Source: JAHRAW01 sp965203265 (GTDB taxonomy: Bacteria > Pseudomonadota > Gammaproteobacteria > Arenicellales > Poriferihabitantaceae). Taken from it: a DNA stretch of 64,000 nt. The position numbers and the translations under genes were made by a program. The stretch covers positions 2,046,001 through 2,110,000 of the forward strand of contig CBDBBV010000002.1 of the NCBI GenBank assembly GCA_965203265.1, given 5' to 3'. The notes below the pieces were generated by a model that worked only from the letters and a program-made list of their open reading frames with translations, was not told the origin of the DNA and did no database searches. This document shows, one piece after another, positions 50,854-59,374 of the stretch (position 1 is the first letter of the stretch; the number at the start of each line of letters is the position of its first letter).

Positions 50854-50918
50854 GTGCTTTATCAGTGTATCGGCTCCCTTTTCCGCCAACCAAAAATCCG
50901 GAATGTATCCGGCATTAT
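50847..50918 (-). mobile_element. Left-end remnant of the 33.5-kb IS family
   Basis: Read on the minus strand this gives ATAATGCCGGATACATTCCG, then GGATTTTTGG, then a hairpin with AGCCGAT and ATCGGCT arms. The order and sequence match the left end of the complete IS at 33492-33565 (ATAATGCCAGAAACATTCTG, CTTTTGG, then its AAGCCGACA/TGTCGGCTT hairpin). No transposase frame remains. It joins the protease scrap, suggesting an insertion into the lost copy followed by deletion. Confidence 0.7.
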
Positions 50919-50971
50919 TCCCCGATACCCTCAGCGCCTTCCCAACCGCCGCCACGCGCTACAATGCCCCC

Positions 50972-51556
50972 ATGGAGTCTTCCATTCACTTCGGAAATCG
51001 CCTTCCGCGCCCCGCCTTATGGATGGTGGCGGTGGTTGGGGTCGTGTTGGGGTTGGGGGCTGTGGTGGGGTGGGCGGAGGATGGTGTCGGGCTGCCGACC
51101 AATGTTTGTCGTGACTGCGGTGCTCGGCAGCAGCATATCTGGACGAGATTCGAGCAGGGGGAAGGCGTTGACCTGACCGGGCTTCCCAGAGTGTATGCAG
51201 GGGTTTGCCATGTCTTCGGCGACCACATCGATCCGGATCGCGAGCACCATGTCGGCTTCCTGTTCGACAGCGATAGCGACGATAGCGAACGCCACGAGCT
51301 ACGCCTGCGCTTCAGTTTCTTCACCGCCGCTCAGCCCTACGACAAACTGGACGCCACCCAAGCCAGAGCACATTTCGGCACGCCCGCCCTGCCGCTGGCG
51401 GCGTATCGCGGCTATGCCTACACCGAGATTGTCGACCATCGGTTTTTCGCGAGATATTGGTTCCGCCGCGCGCGCAATCCGGAGCGGGTGCTGCTGGTCA
51501 GTTATTTCGGCGATCTGGTTACCGTCCTGTGCGAAGCCGCGGAGAACCGCGATTGA
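50972..51556 (+). CDS. Unrecognised exported or membrane-anchored protein
   Basis: Unknown 194-residue protein from ATG 50972. It has an N-terminal hydrophobic segment (ALWMVAVVGVVLGLGAVVGWA) that is a signal peptide or anchor, then a CRDC pair, so perhaps a periplasmic protein with a disulfide. The rest contains HVGFLFDSDSDDSERHELRL and ends without further helices. It is isolated between the IS/protease debris and ilvD, with GC-rich codon use like the core genome. No family recognised. Confidence 0.6.
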   Translation: MESSIHFGNRLPRPALWMVAVVGVVLGLGAVVGWAEDGVGLPTNVCRDCGARQQHIWTRFEQGEGVDLTGLPRVYAGVCHVFGDHIDPDREHHVGFLFDSDSDDSERHELRLRFSFFTAAQPYDKLDATQARAHFGTPALPLAAYRGYAYTEIVDHRFFARYWFRRARNPERVLLVSYFGDLVTVLCEAAENRD

Positions 51557-51675
51557 CGATGGCGATTACGGAGATCGCCGCGAGGGGCGCGCCTTCGTAG
51601 CGGAGCGGCGTATCGAACCACCCCGCAAATTCTGTTATCGTTCCCGCCTCATCCATTCCCCCAAGACGCCCCACC

Positions 51676-53385
51676 ATGCCCGCAAAAAAGCCCGCCACCG
51701 CCGGCAAAACCGGCATCCGCAACTTCTCCTCCCCAGTAGTGGACGGAACAGCCCGCGCCCCCAGTCGTTCCATGTTGCGGGCGGTGGGTTTTACCGATGC
51801 CGATTTCAACAAGCCGCAGATCGGCGTGGCCTCGACCTGGAGTCAGGTTACCCCCTGCAACATGCACATCGACCGCTTGGCGTTGCGTGCCGCCGAAGGG
51901 GTTGGTGCGGCCAAGGCCAAGGCCGTGGTGTTCAATACCATCACCGTGTCGGACGGCATTTCCATGGGTACCGAGGGCATGAAGTATTCGCTGGTTTCCC
52001 GGGAGGTCATCGCCGATTCGATTGAAGCGGTGGCCGCCTGTCAGGGATTCGACGCGCTGGTTGCCATCGGCGGCTGCGACAAGAACATGCCCGGTTGCCT
52101 CATCGCCTTGGCGCGCCTCGATCGCCCCTCGGTTTTCGTCTATGGCGGCACCATCCTGCCCGGCTGCCACAACGGCAGGAACATCGACATCGTCACCGTG
52201 TTCGAGGCGGTCGGCGCGTGTGCCCAGCGCAAGATCAGTGCGCAGGAACTCGCCGACATCGAGCGCGCCGCGATTCCCGGCCCCGGCTCCTGCAGCGGCA
52301 TGTACACGGCCAACACCATGGCCTCGGCGATCGAGGCGCTCGGCATGAGTTTGCCCAACAGCTCGGCGCAGGCGGCTGTGTCCGAGGACAAGGCGAAGGA
52401 TTGTGTGGCTGCCGGCAAGGCGGCCATGCGGCTGTTGAAGGCGGGCATCAAGCCGCGCGACATCATGACGCGGCAGGCTTTTGAAAACGCCATTACCGTG
52501 GTGATCGCCCTCGGTGGCTCGACCAATGCGGTGCTGCATCTGCTGGCGATGGCCTCGGCGGCGGAAGTCCCGCTCGAACTCGCCGACTTCGCCCGCATCG
52601 GCGAGAATGTGCCGGTGCTCGCCGACCTGCGTCCGAGCGGGCGGGCGATGATGTCGGAGCTGATCGAAATCGGCGGCATCCGCCCGCTGATGAAAATGCT
52701 GCTGGATGCCGGTCTGCTGCACGGCGACTGCCTGACGGTAACCGGCAAGACTCTGGCGCAGGACTTGGCGGCGGCGCGGCCCTATCCCAAGCGCCAGAAT
52801 ATCGTGCATGGCCTGAGCGCCCCCATCAAGGCGAGCAGCCACCTGGTGATCCTGCACGGCAACCTCGCGCCCGAGGGGGCGGTCGCCAAGATTTCCGGTA
52901 AGGAGGGCCTGCGCTTCGTCGGTACGGCGCGCATCTTCGCTTCGGAGGAACAGGCGTTGCAGCGAATTCTCGACGGCACGGTGACCACCGGCGATGTCAT
53001 CGTGGTGCGCTACGAGGGCCCGAAGGGTGGCCCCGGTATGCGCGAGATGTTGTCGCCGACAGCGGCCATCATGGGCCGGGGGCTTGGCCGGGAGGTTGCG
53101 TTTCTCACCGATGGCAGATTTTCCGGCGGTTCCCACGGATTCGTGGTCGGGCATGTAACTCCGGAGGCGGCGGTGGGCGGCCCCCTCGCGTTGTTGCGAG
53201 ACGGCGACACCATCAGCATCGACGCCGAAAAGCGCGAGGTCAACGCGAAGCTCTCCGACGCCGAATGGAAAAAACGCGCGGCGGCGTGGAAACCGCCCGA
53301 ACCGACCTATCAACGCGGCGTGCTGGCGAAATACGCGCGGCTGGTGGGCCCTGCCTCGCGCGGCGCGGTTACCGATGTTGGCTAG
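51676..53385 (+). CDS. ilvD: Dihydroxy-acid dehydratase
   Basis: Branched-chain amino acid synthesis: dehydrates 2,3-dihydroxy-isovalerate/3-methylvalerate using an Fe-S cluster. At 569 residues with ATPCNMH, IGGCDKNMPGCLIAL and GPGSCSGMYTANTM it carries the three cysteine motifs of the IlvD/Edd family, and TDGRFSGGSHGFVVGHVTPEA near the end. The length and spacing favour IlvD over phosphogluconate dehydratase. It stands alone, not in an ilv operon. Confidence 0.94.
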   Translation: MPAKKPATAGKTGIRNFSSPVVDGTARAPSRSMLRAVGFTDADFNKPQIGVASTWSQVTPCNMHIDRLALRAAEGVGAAKAKAVVFNTITVSDGISMGTEGMKYSLVSREVIADSIEAVAACQGFDALVAIGGCDKNMPGCLIALARLDRPSVFVYGGTILPGCHNGRNIDIVTVFEAVGACAQRKISAQELADIERAAIPGPGSCSGMYTANTMASAIEALGMSLPNSSAQAAVSEDKAKDCVAAGKAAMRLLKAGIKPRDIMTRQAFENAITVVIALGGSTNAVLHLLAMASAAEVPLELADFARIGENVPVLADLRPSGRAMMSELIEIGGIRPLMKMLLDAGLLHGDCLTVTGKTLAQDLAAARPYPKRQNIVHGLSAPIKASSHLVILHGNLAPEGAVAKISGKEGLRFVGTARIFASEEQALQRILDGTVTTGDVIVVRYEGPKGGPGMREMLSPTAAIMGRGLGREVAFLTDGRFSGGSHGFVVGHVTPEAAVGGPLALLRDGDTISIDAEKREVNAKLSDAEWKKRAAAWKPPEPTYQRGVLAKYARLVGPASRGAVTDVG

Positions 53386-53465
53386 CCTGCGGCGCGGCGG
53401 GATAATCGCAGTTTGCCCCGCAGGCCGGAGGCGCGCGGGGTAAATCGGGAGGATCGATATCGAAC

Positions 53466-54242
53466 ATGACAATGCCCGCGTCCAAACCCAAACCCATCGC
53501 CGACTCCATCAGCGCGAGCGAATGGCAAGTGCGTCAGGACTTGGCGGCCTGTTACCGGCTGTTCGTCCGCTTCGGTTGGACCGACACCATCTTCACCCAC
53601 CTGAGCGCCCGCGTGCCGGAGCACCCCGAGCACTACCTCATCAACCCCTACGGGATGTTGTTCGATGAGGTTACCGCGTCGAATCTCATCAAGGTCGATT
53701 TCGCCGGCAATGTGATCGTCGGCGATTACCCCTACAACGCCGCCGGCCACGCCATTCACACGGCAGTCCTGCAGGCGCGCGCGGATGTCAACGCGGTGTT
53801 GCACAGCCATACCCGCGCCGGCATGGCGGTTTCCTGCATGGCGGACGGCCTGCTGCCCCTCACCCAGCAGTCCAACGAGGTGCGCGAACTGGTTTCCTAC
53901 CACGAATACGATATGGCCATCGACAATTCGGAGGAATGCCGCAGATTGGGGCGGGATCTGGGCGACAAGTGGCTGATGATCATGCACAACCACGGCCTGC
54001 TGGCCGCCGGTAGAACGGTGGCGGAGGCGTTCTATTTCCTGTACACCTTGGAAAACGCCTGCAAGGTGCAGGTCGATGTGATGGCGTCCAGAGCGAAACT
54101 GGTAACGCCGTCCGAGGCGGTGCTCGCCGCGCTGGCCGATTACGGCCGCCCGCCCGAAGAGGAGCCGTGCGACCACGCCACGCGCTCCTGGCAAGCCCTC
54201 TTGCGCATGCTGGATCGACAGGATTCCTCCTACCGGGCGTGA
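53466..54242 (+). CDS. Class II aldolase/adducin family protein
   Basis: Zinc-dependent class II aldolase-like enzyme, 258 residues. Metal-binding histidines lie in VLHSHTRAGMAVS and MHNHGLLAAG, and FGWTDTIFTHLSARVPEHPEHYLINPYG is the substrate-loop region; the acid equivalent to the aldolase Glu is probably in SNEVREL. Members include fuculose-phosphate aldolase relatives and many of unknown use. It is 80 bp after ilvD and may or may not be co-transcribed. Confidence 0.85.
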   Translation: MTMPASKPKPIADSISASEWQVRQDLAACYRLFVRFGWTDTIFTHLSARVPEHPEHYLINPYGMLFDEVTASNLIKVDFAGNVIVGDYPYNAAGHAIHTAVLQARADVNAVLHSHTRAGMAVSCMADGLLPLTQQSNEVRELVSYHEYDMAIDNSEECRRLGRDLGDKWLMIMHNHGLLAAGRTVAEAFYFLYTLENACKVQVDVMASRAKLVTPSEAVLAALADYGRPPEEEPCDHATRSWQALLRMLDRQDSSYRA

Positions 54243-54273
54243 AGCCCCCGCCTCGGCGGCGAAAAATGCGGCT

Positions 54274-54705
54274 TCAGCGCCAGCCGAACAGCCACAACAG
54301 CACCACATAGCGCGCGAATTTCCCCACGGCGATCATCGCCGCGCTCGGCCAGAATCCGAGGCGAAGATAGCCCGCGGCCAGACACAACGGGTCGCCCACC
54401 AACGGCATCCACGAGAACAGCAAACAGGGCGCCCCCCAGCGCCGGACGCGGTCGAGGGCGGGTTGTTTCAGTTGGAAGTGGCGACCCCAGGAGACGCGGG
54501 CGAGGCCGCGCCCAAGCAACAACCCGGCGGCGTAGGTGATGAGGCCGCCGAGGGTATTGCCGGCGGTGGCCGTGGCGAGTAGCGAGAGCGACGAGTGGTT
54601 GCCGGATTCGACCAGAGCGTACAACAGTACTTCGACGCCGCCGGGCAGGATGGTGGAAGCGAGCAGGGAGCCGACGAACAGGGAGATGAGAGCGGCCGTC
54701 GTCAT
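54274..54705 (-). CDS. YqaA family membrane protein (VTT/SNARE-associated-like)
   Basis: Inner-membrane protein of 143 residues with four or so helices, resembling YqaA, a small member of the DedA/VTT group. TAGNTLGGLITYAAG and the FSWMPLVGDPLCLAAGYLR segment, with the conserved Pro-x-x-Gly-Asp, are typical. Convergent with the aldolase gene. Molecular function is not established in the family; some relatives affect membrane lipid or proton balance. Confidence 0.85.
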   Translation of the reverse strand: MTTAALISLFVGSLLASTILPGGVEVLLYALVESGNHSSLSLLATATAGNTLGGLITYAAGLLLGRGLARVSWGRHFQLKQPALDRVRRWGAPCLLFSWMPLVGDPLCLAAGYLRLGFWPSAAMIAVGKFARYVVLLWLFGWR

Positions 54706-54753
54706 GATGGGGTGGGGTTGCAGGGGCCGGGGGTCAGGAGCGTGTAGCGCACG

Positions 54754-55984
54754 AAAATATAGGGAATTACATACTTAATTCCACCCAAGATAAACAGGGT
54801 AAAATAAAACGATGATCAGAACCTACGAATACCGAGCGCTACCGCAAAAGGGCCAGGGAAAGCGCCTGCTGTCTCTGCTCGGCATGACGCGCGGATTGTA
54901 CAACGCGGCGTTGCAGGAGCGAATCGACTGCTACAAACGGACTGGGCGGGGGGTTTCGTACTACGACCAATGCAAAAGTTTGACCGAGATACGCTCATTT
55001 GACGAAGGGTGGCGCGAGCAGTCCGCCCAGATAGGACGGGGCGCGCTGACGCGATTGGACAAGGCGTTCAAGGCGTTTTTCAAGGGTTTCAAGGAAGGTT
55101 GTGGTTTCCCAAGATTCAAGGGGAGAAACCGCTGGCGGAGCATCGATCTGGAGAAAGTCTATCGGATAGAAATCGGCAACGGGAATTGGCGATTTCTCTC
55201 GTTCAAGGGGATGAATGGCCGCCTGCGCGTCTACTTCCACCGCCCATTGCCAGCCGAAGCAAGGCAGAAATACGCTCGGTTGGTGCGGGACGCGAAAGGT
55301 TGGAAATTGCAGTTGGTACTGGAATTGCCGGATGCGGCCAGCGTTCCGGTTTCCGACATGATGGGAATCGATGTAGGGTTGACGCACTTCCTGACAACGG
55401 ACACCGGCGAACAGATACCGAATCCGAGATGCCTGCAACGGGAATTGAAACGGCTTCGCGTAGCGCAGAGGTCGCTTGCGAGAAAGCTGCGCGGCAGCGG
55501 AAACAGGGAGCGGCAACGGAAAGTAGTAGAACGACTGCACTTGCGGGTGCGGAATCAGCGAGCAAACTTCCACTGGCAGGCGGCGAAAAGGTTGGTGGAG
55601 CAAGGCAAGACGCTGATTGTCGAGGACTTGAATGTGAAAGGCTTGGCGCGTGGGATGTTGTCGCGGCAGGTTTCGGATGTAGGGTGGGCGGCTTTTGTCG
55701 AACGGCTGACTTGCAAGGCTGAAAGTGCTGGCTTGGCAGTGATGAAAGCTGACCCGAAACAGACTTCGCAGATGTGTTCCGGCTGTGGTGCGATTGTGAA
55801 AAAGTCGCTGGCGGTTCGTGTCCATTCCTGCCCAGAATGCGGGTTGGTGCTGGACAGAGACAGGAACGCGGCTGTGAATATCAAGAAAAGGGGCGGGAAT
55901 GCTCCTTTGGGCGCTAAGCTGGGGGTTGCTCCGGTTTGCCCGCAAGTGCTTGTGGATTCAAGTATATAATTCCCAAAATATAGC
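54754..55984 (+). mobile_element. TnpB-only transposable element (IS200/IS605-like) with inverted-repeat ends
   Basis: The element carries one gene, tnpB, and no tnpA transposase, so it is non-autonomous. The ends form an imperfect inverted repeat: GGGAATTACATACTTAATTC at 54762 on the left and, on the reverse strand of 55952-55974, GGGAATTATATACTTGAATC; 20 of 23 core positions agree. IS605-type elements normally have subterminal hairpins rather than matching inverted ends. It sits between yqaA and a phosphoribosyltransferase gene. A right-end remnant is at 45.7 kb. Confidence 0.75.
54812..55969 (+). CDS. tnpB: RNA-guided nuclease TnpB (OrfB)
   Basis: Ancestor-type relative of Cas12: RNA-guided DNA endonuclease encoded by IS200/605 elements, 385 residues. 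The RuvC acids are all present: Asp in MMGIDVGLTHF, Glu in LIVEDLNVKG and Asp in LVLDRDRNAAVN. The zinc ribbon is CSGCGAIVKKSLAVRVHSCPECG, with four cysteines. The N-terminus MIRTYEYRALPQKGQ is standard. The guide (omega) RNA is expected from the tnpB 3' end and right end, about 55.85-55.99 kb. It appears intact and potentially active. Confidence 0.92.
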   Translation: MIRTYEYRALPQKGQGKRLLSLLGMTRGLYNAALQERIDCYKRTGRGVSYYDQCKSLTEIRSFDEGWREQSAQIGRGALTRLDKAFKAFFKGFKEGCGFPRFKGRNRWRSIDLEKVYRIEIGNGNWRFLSFKGMNGRLRVYFHRPLPAEARQKYARLVRDAKGWKLQLVLELPDAASVPVSDMMGIDVGLTHFLTTDTGEQIPNPRCLQRELKRLRVAQRSLARKLRGSGNRERQRKVVERLHLRVRNQRANFHWQAAKRLVEQGKTLIVEDLNVKGLARGMLSRQVSDVGWAAFVERLTCKAESAGLAVMKADPKQTSQMCSGCGAIVKKSLAVRVHSCPECGLVLDRDRNAAVNIKKRGGNAPLGAKLGVAPVCPQVLVDSSI

Positions 55985-56018
55985 ATAATGCGCCCTCGGC
56001 TTTGGTGGGAGCAGGCAG

Positions 56019-56774
56019 TTGAAGAAATACCGCGACAATGCGGTCGATCTCAGGCACTCCGTGGACTTGGCATTCTGGCAAAAGCCCGAGGGCGTAACCG
56101 TGCCGGACGACGAGCTGAGCTTTTTGCTGGTGCCCGATGCGGTGGTGGCGGCGGCATGTTTTACTCTAGCCAAGCAGGTTCACGCCTATCAACGCGCGCA
56201 CGCCGGCAGCCGAGCGCAGATCACCAAGGCGCTGATGGTCACCATGGGCGGGTTGTTGCCCAGCGTCATTCTGTATGACCATCTGGTCGAAGGGCGGCGC
56301 GAAAACATTCCCAAGATCGAATTCGGCACCATCGGCCTGTCGCTGTACAAGGGGCCCGGGGAGCGCTACGAGAATCCGCTGATTCAGCACGGCATATCCA
56401 TCCCCATCAGCGGCCAGAGCGTGCTGGTGATCGACGATCTCGGCGACGAGGGCGGCACCATGCAATTCGTCGCCAAGTACATTCGCGACAGCGGCGCCCA
56501 CCGGGTGTTGAATCTGGCGATGTACATGAAGCCCAAGGCGATGGCGGTCAGCGGCGCGCAATTCTACTTCGGCGAAACGCCGCAGGATACTTGGATCATC
56601 ACCCCGCGCGAACGGGTGGAAACGCTGGTGAAGCGGGTGCCCCTGTGGAAGCGGCGCGGCGCGTCCAGAGCGGAGTGTCGGCGTCGTCTGGTCGAGTTGA
56701 TCGGCTACAGCGAAGACGAGGTCGAGTACTACTTGCCGCGAGTCTACGATCAGGCGCCCTCGCCCTCACCCTAA
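56019..56774 (+). CDS. Phosphoribosyltransferase-domain protein
   Basis: Type I phosphoribosyltransferase-like protein, 251 residues; the PRPP-binding loop is SVLVIDDLGDEGGTMQFV. It starts at TTG 56019, only 35 bp from the TnpB element end, and no ATG or GTG is in frame upstream, so the element may have replaced the original promoter or start. The base substrate is unknown; the sequence does not look like hpt, gpt or apt. Its end overlaps the convergent membrane protein gene by 4 bp. Confidence 0.75.
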   Translation: MKKYRDNAVDLRHSVDLAFWQKPEGVTVPDDELSFLLVPDAVVAAACFTLAKQVHAYQRAHAGSRAQITKALMVTMGGLLPSVILYDHLVEGRRENIPKIEFGTIGLSLYKGPGERYENPLIQHGISIPISGQSVLVIDDLGDEGGTMQFVAKYIRDSGAHRVLNLAMYMKPKAMAVSGAQFYFGETPQDTWIITPRERVETLVKRVPLWKRRGASRAECRRRLVELIGYSEDEVEYYLPRVYDQAPSPSP

Positions 56775-57109
56775 TGCAGCCGAATCCCGCCGACGACGAA
56801 TACCCAAACCAGCAGCAGCGCGCACGCCAGCGGCGCGGCGGCGACGAGCACGGCGTGGCGCGCCCGCTGCCCGCGCAGGAGGCGCGGGGCGAGGAATATG
56901 CCGCCCAACAACAACAGCGGATAGGCGAGCAACAGTGCCATGAAGGCGTATTCGTGCAACAGGCCGGGGACGCGGCCTTCGCCGTCGACGATGAGGAAGG
57001 TGAACGGCGCCAGCGGGACGATGATGACTCCCGGGACGGCGGAGCAAATGATGACTGCGTAGACCAGCTTCTTCACGACAACGACAAGCCCCTGAAAAAC
57101 GCGAATCAT
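56771..57109 (-). CDS. Small membrane protein, function unknown
   Basis: Unknown 112-residue protein with three strong hydrophobic helices (LVYAVIICSAVPGVIIVPLA; AFMALLLAYPLLLLGGIFLA; VLVAAAPLACALLLVWVF). ATG 57109 gives the natural start before the first helix; longer frames upstream lie opposite the DMT transporter gene. Convergent with the phosphoribosyltransferase gene (4-bp overlap). Confidence 0.55.
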   Translation of the reverse strand: MIRVFQGLVVVVKKLVYAVIICSAVPGVIIVPLAPFTFLIVDGEGRVPGLLHEYAFMALLLAYPLLLLGGIFLAPRLLRGQRARHAVLVAAAPLACALLLVWVFVVGGIRLH

Positions 57110-57212
57110 AGCAGGCAATGAACGATCACCGAACCCCCGCGTTGGCGCCGCTTCCCTGCCATCAGGCGCAAACTGCACAAACTCGAGCCGCCGCCGGAGA
57201 TGGAATCCGGCC

Positions 57213-58127
57213 ATGAACGCAACGCCGCCGGCCATCGATTCCCGACGAGGGCTTGCCATGCTGCTCATGGTAGTCAGCTCGGTGGTGATCAGTTTCGGCG
57301 GGCTGATCGTGCGCAGCATGGAGGCGGCGCTGCCGTGGCAGATCAATTTCTACCGCTCGGCCGCCCTGCTCGGCGTGGTCGCCGTCTTCATCGTGCTGCG
57401 ATACGGGCGCAAATCCGTCTCGGTGGTGGGCAACATCGGCGCGCTGGGGTGTCTCGCCGGCGTGTTCCTCGGCTGTGCCGGCATGGCCTTCCTGCAAGCC
57501 CTGACGCGCACCACGGTGGCCAACACGTTGTTCATCCTCGGCGCCATCCCGTTCTTCGCCGCCCTGTTGGCGCGCATTCTGCTCAAGGAAAAACTGACGC
57601 GGGCAACCTTGCTGACCATGGCGGTCGCCGCGCTGGGATTGGTGGTGATGGTGTTCGAGGGCATTGCCATCGGCGTCGGTGCCGGCAATGGCTTTGCCCT
57701 GCTTACCGCATTCCTGTTCGCCTCCTACGCGGTCGCCCTGCGCAGCAGGCGGCAGAAGGAAATGTTGCCGACGCTGCTGATCTCGGCGATCGTCATCATG
57801 GCGGCCTCGGTGATCGCTCAGGGCGGCGACCTGTCCATCTCGTGGCGCGATATGATGTTGAGTTTCCTCTGGGGCGGATTGCTGTCCGGGGTGGCGAACT
57901 GGTTGTTCATCTACGCTTCCCGCCACCTCGCCGCCGCCGAGGTTACCCTGTTCATGCTGCTGGAATTCGCTCTGGGGCCCCTCTGGGTGTGGCTGGTTGT
58001 CGACGAACAGCCCTCTATGTGGAGTATCGTCGGCGGCCTGTTGATCATCCTCGCGGTCGCCGTGCGCGCCGTAGTCGAACTGTTGGGCAAGTCCAAGCCG
58101 TCGCGCGTCCCGGAGCCGCCGGTATGA
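57213..58127 (+). CDS. DMT superfamily (EamA) transporter
   Basis: Inner-membrane exporter of the drug/metabolite transporter superfamily with ten helices in two EamA repeats, 304 residues. ILGAIPFFAALLARILLKEKLTR closes the first repeat and LLEFALGPLWVWLVVDEQPS begins the end of the second, both family marks. Substrate unknown; EamA relatives export amino acids, metabolites or purines. Confidence 0.92.
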   Translation: MNATPPAIDSRRGLAMLLMVVSSVVISFGGLIVRSMEAALPWQINFYRSAALLGVVAVFIVLRYGRKSVSVVGNIGALGCLAGVFLGCAGMAFLQALTRTTVANTLFILGAIPFFAALLARILLKEKLTRATLLTMAVAALGLVVMVFEGIAIGVGAGNGFALLTAFLFASYAVALRSRRQKEMLPTLLISAIVIMAASVIAQGGDLSISWRDMMLSFLWGGLLSGVANWLFIYASRHLAAAEVTLFMLLEFALGPLWVWLVVDEQPSMWSIVGGLLIILAVAVRAVVELLGKSKPSRVPEPPV

Positions 58128-58152
58128 GCGGCCGGCGGTTGCCCGCTGCCCG

Positions 58153-59262
58153 CTAATAGATGATCACCGAGCGAATGCTCTCGCCGGCGTGCATCAGGTC
58201 GAACGCCTTGTTGATGTCTTCCAGTCCCATGGTGTGGGTGATGAACGGATCGAGATCGATCTGCCCGCTCATGGATTGCTCGACCATCTGCGGTAATTGG
58301 GTGCGCCCCTTGACGCCGCCGAAGGCCGAGCCCCGCCATACCCGCCCGGTTACCAGCTGAAACGGGCGTGTGCCGATTTCCTGCCCGGCGCCGGCGACGC
58401 CGATGATGACGCTTTCCCCCCAACCCTTGTGGCAGCATTCGAGGGCGGCGCGCATCACATCCACATTGCCGATGCACTCGAATGAGTAGTCCACGCCGCC
58501 GTCGGTCAGATCGACGATGACCTCCTGAATGGGTTGGTCGTAGTCTCTGGGATTGATCAGGTCGGTCGCCCCCATCTGCTTGGCGAGGTCGAATTTGGCC
58601 GGATTCACATCGATGCCGATAATCCGCCCGGCCTCGGCCATCACCGCGCCCTGCACCACCGCCAGCCCGATTCCCCCCAAGCCGAACACCGCCACCGTCG
58701 CCCCCGGCTCGACCTGAGCGGTGTTGCGCACCGCGCCGATGCCGGTGGTAACGCCGCAGCCGAGCAGGCATATCTTGTCGAACGGCGCCGCCTTGTTGAC
58801 CACCGCCACCGACACTTCCGCCACCACGGTGTATTCGGAGAAAGTGCTGGTGCCCATGTAATGGTAAATCGGCTTGCCGTTCAGGGCGAAGCGGCTGGTG
58901 CCGTCGGGCATCAGGCCGCGCCCCTGCGTGGCGCGCACCGACGAGCATAAATTGGTTTTGCCGGAGCGGCAGAATTTGCACTCGCGGCATTCCGCCGTGT
59001 ACAGGGGGATGACATGATCGCCCGGCGCCACCGACTTCACGCCCGCGCCGACTTCCACCACGACGCCGGCTCCCTCGTGGCCGAGAATCGACGGGAAAAC
59101 GCCCTCCGGATCCTCGCCGCTCAGAGTGAACGCATCGGTATGGCAAACGCCGGTGGCCTTGATTTGAATCAACACCTCTCCGGCTCGCGGGCCTTCGAGC
59201 TCGACCTCTTCCAGACTCAGCGGGGCACCGGCTTCCCAGGCAACAGCTGCTCTCGTTTTCAT
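58153..59262 (-). CDS. frmA: S-(hydroxymethyl)glutathione dehydrogenase (class III alcohol dehydrogenase)
   Basis: Oxidises S-hydroxymethylglutathione in formaldehyde detoxification and can reduce S-nitrosoglutathione. ATG 59262 gives 369 residues. Catalytic zinc ligands are in GVCHTDAF, GHEGAG and LGCGVTTG; structural zinc is in CRECKFCRSGKTNLC; the NAD motif is VFGLGGIGLAV. No frmB (S-formylglutathione hydrolase) or frmR is adjacent, unlike in many genomes. Confidence 0.95.
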   Translation of the reverse strand: MKTRAAVAWEAGAPLSLEEVELEGPRAGEVLIQIKATGVCHTDAFTLSGEDPEGVFPSILGHEGAGVVVEVGAGVKSVAPGDHVIPLYTAECRECKFCRSGKTNLCSSVRATQGRGLMPDGTSRFALNGKPIYHYMGTSTFSEYTVVAEVSVAVVNKAAPFDKICLLGCGVTTGIGAVRNTAQVEPGATVAVFGLGGIGLAVVQGAVMAEAGRIIGIDVNPAKFDLAKQMGATDLINPRDYDQPIQEVIVDLTDGGVDYSFECIGNVDVMRAALECCHKGWGESVIIGVAGAGQEIGTRPFQLVTGRVWRGSAFGGVKGRTQLPQMVEQSMSGQIDLDPFITHTMGLEDINKAFDLMHAGESIRSVIIY

Positions 59263-59374
59263 GGTTTTCTCCGTTGGTTGAAATACTACTCGCGGGCACT
59301 GTACCACAACCCGCCCGCCCCGGCGCTCGTGAAAATTCAGTACAATCCGCCGCGCTCAACCCTGCCCGACCCCC

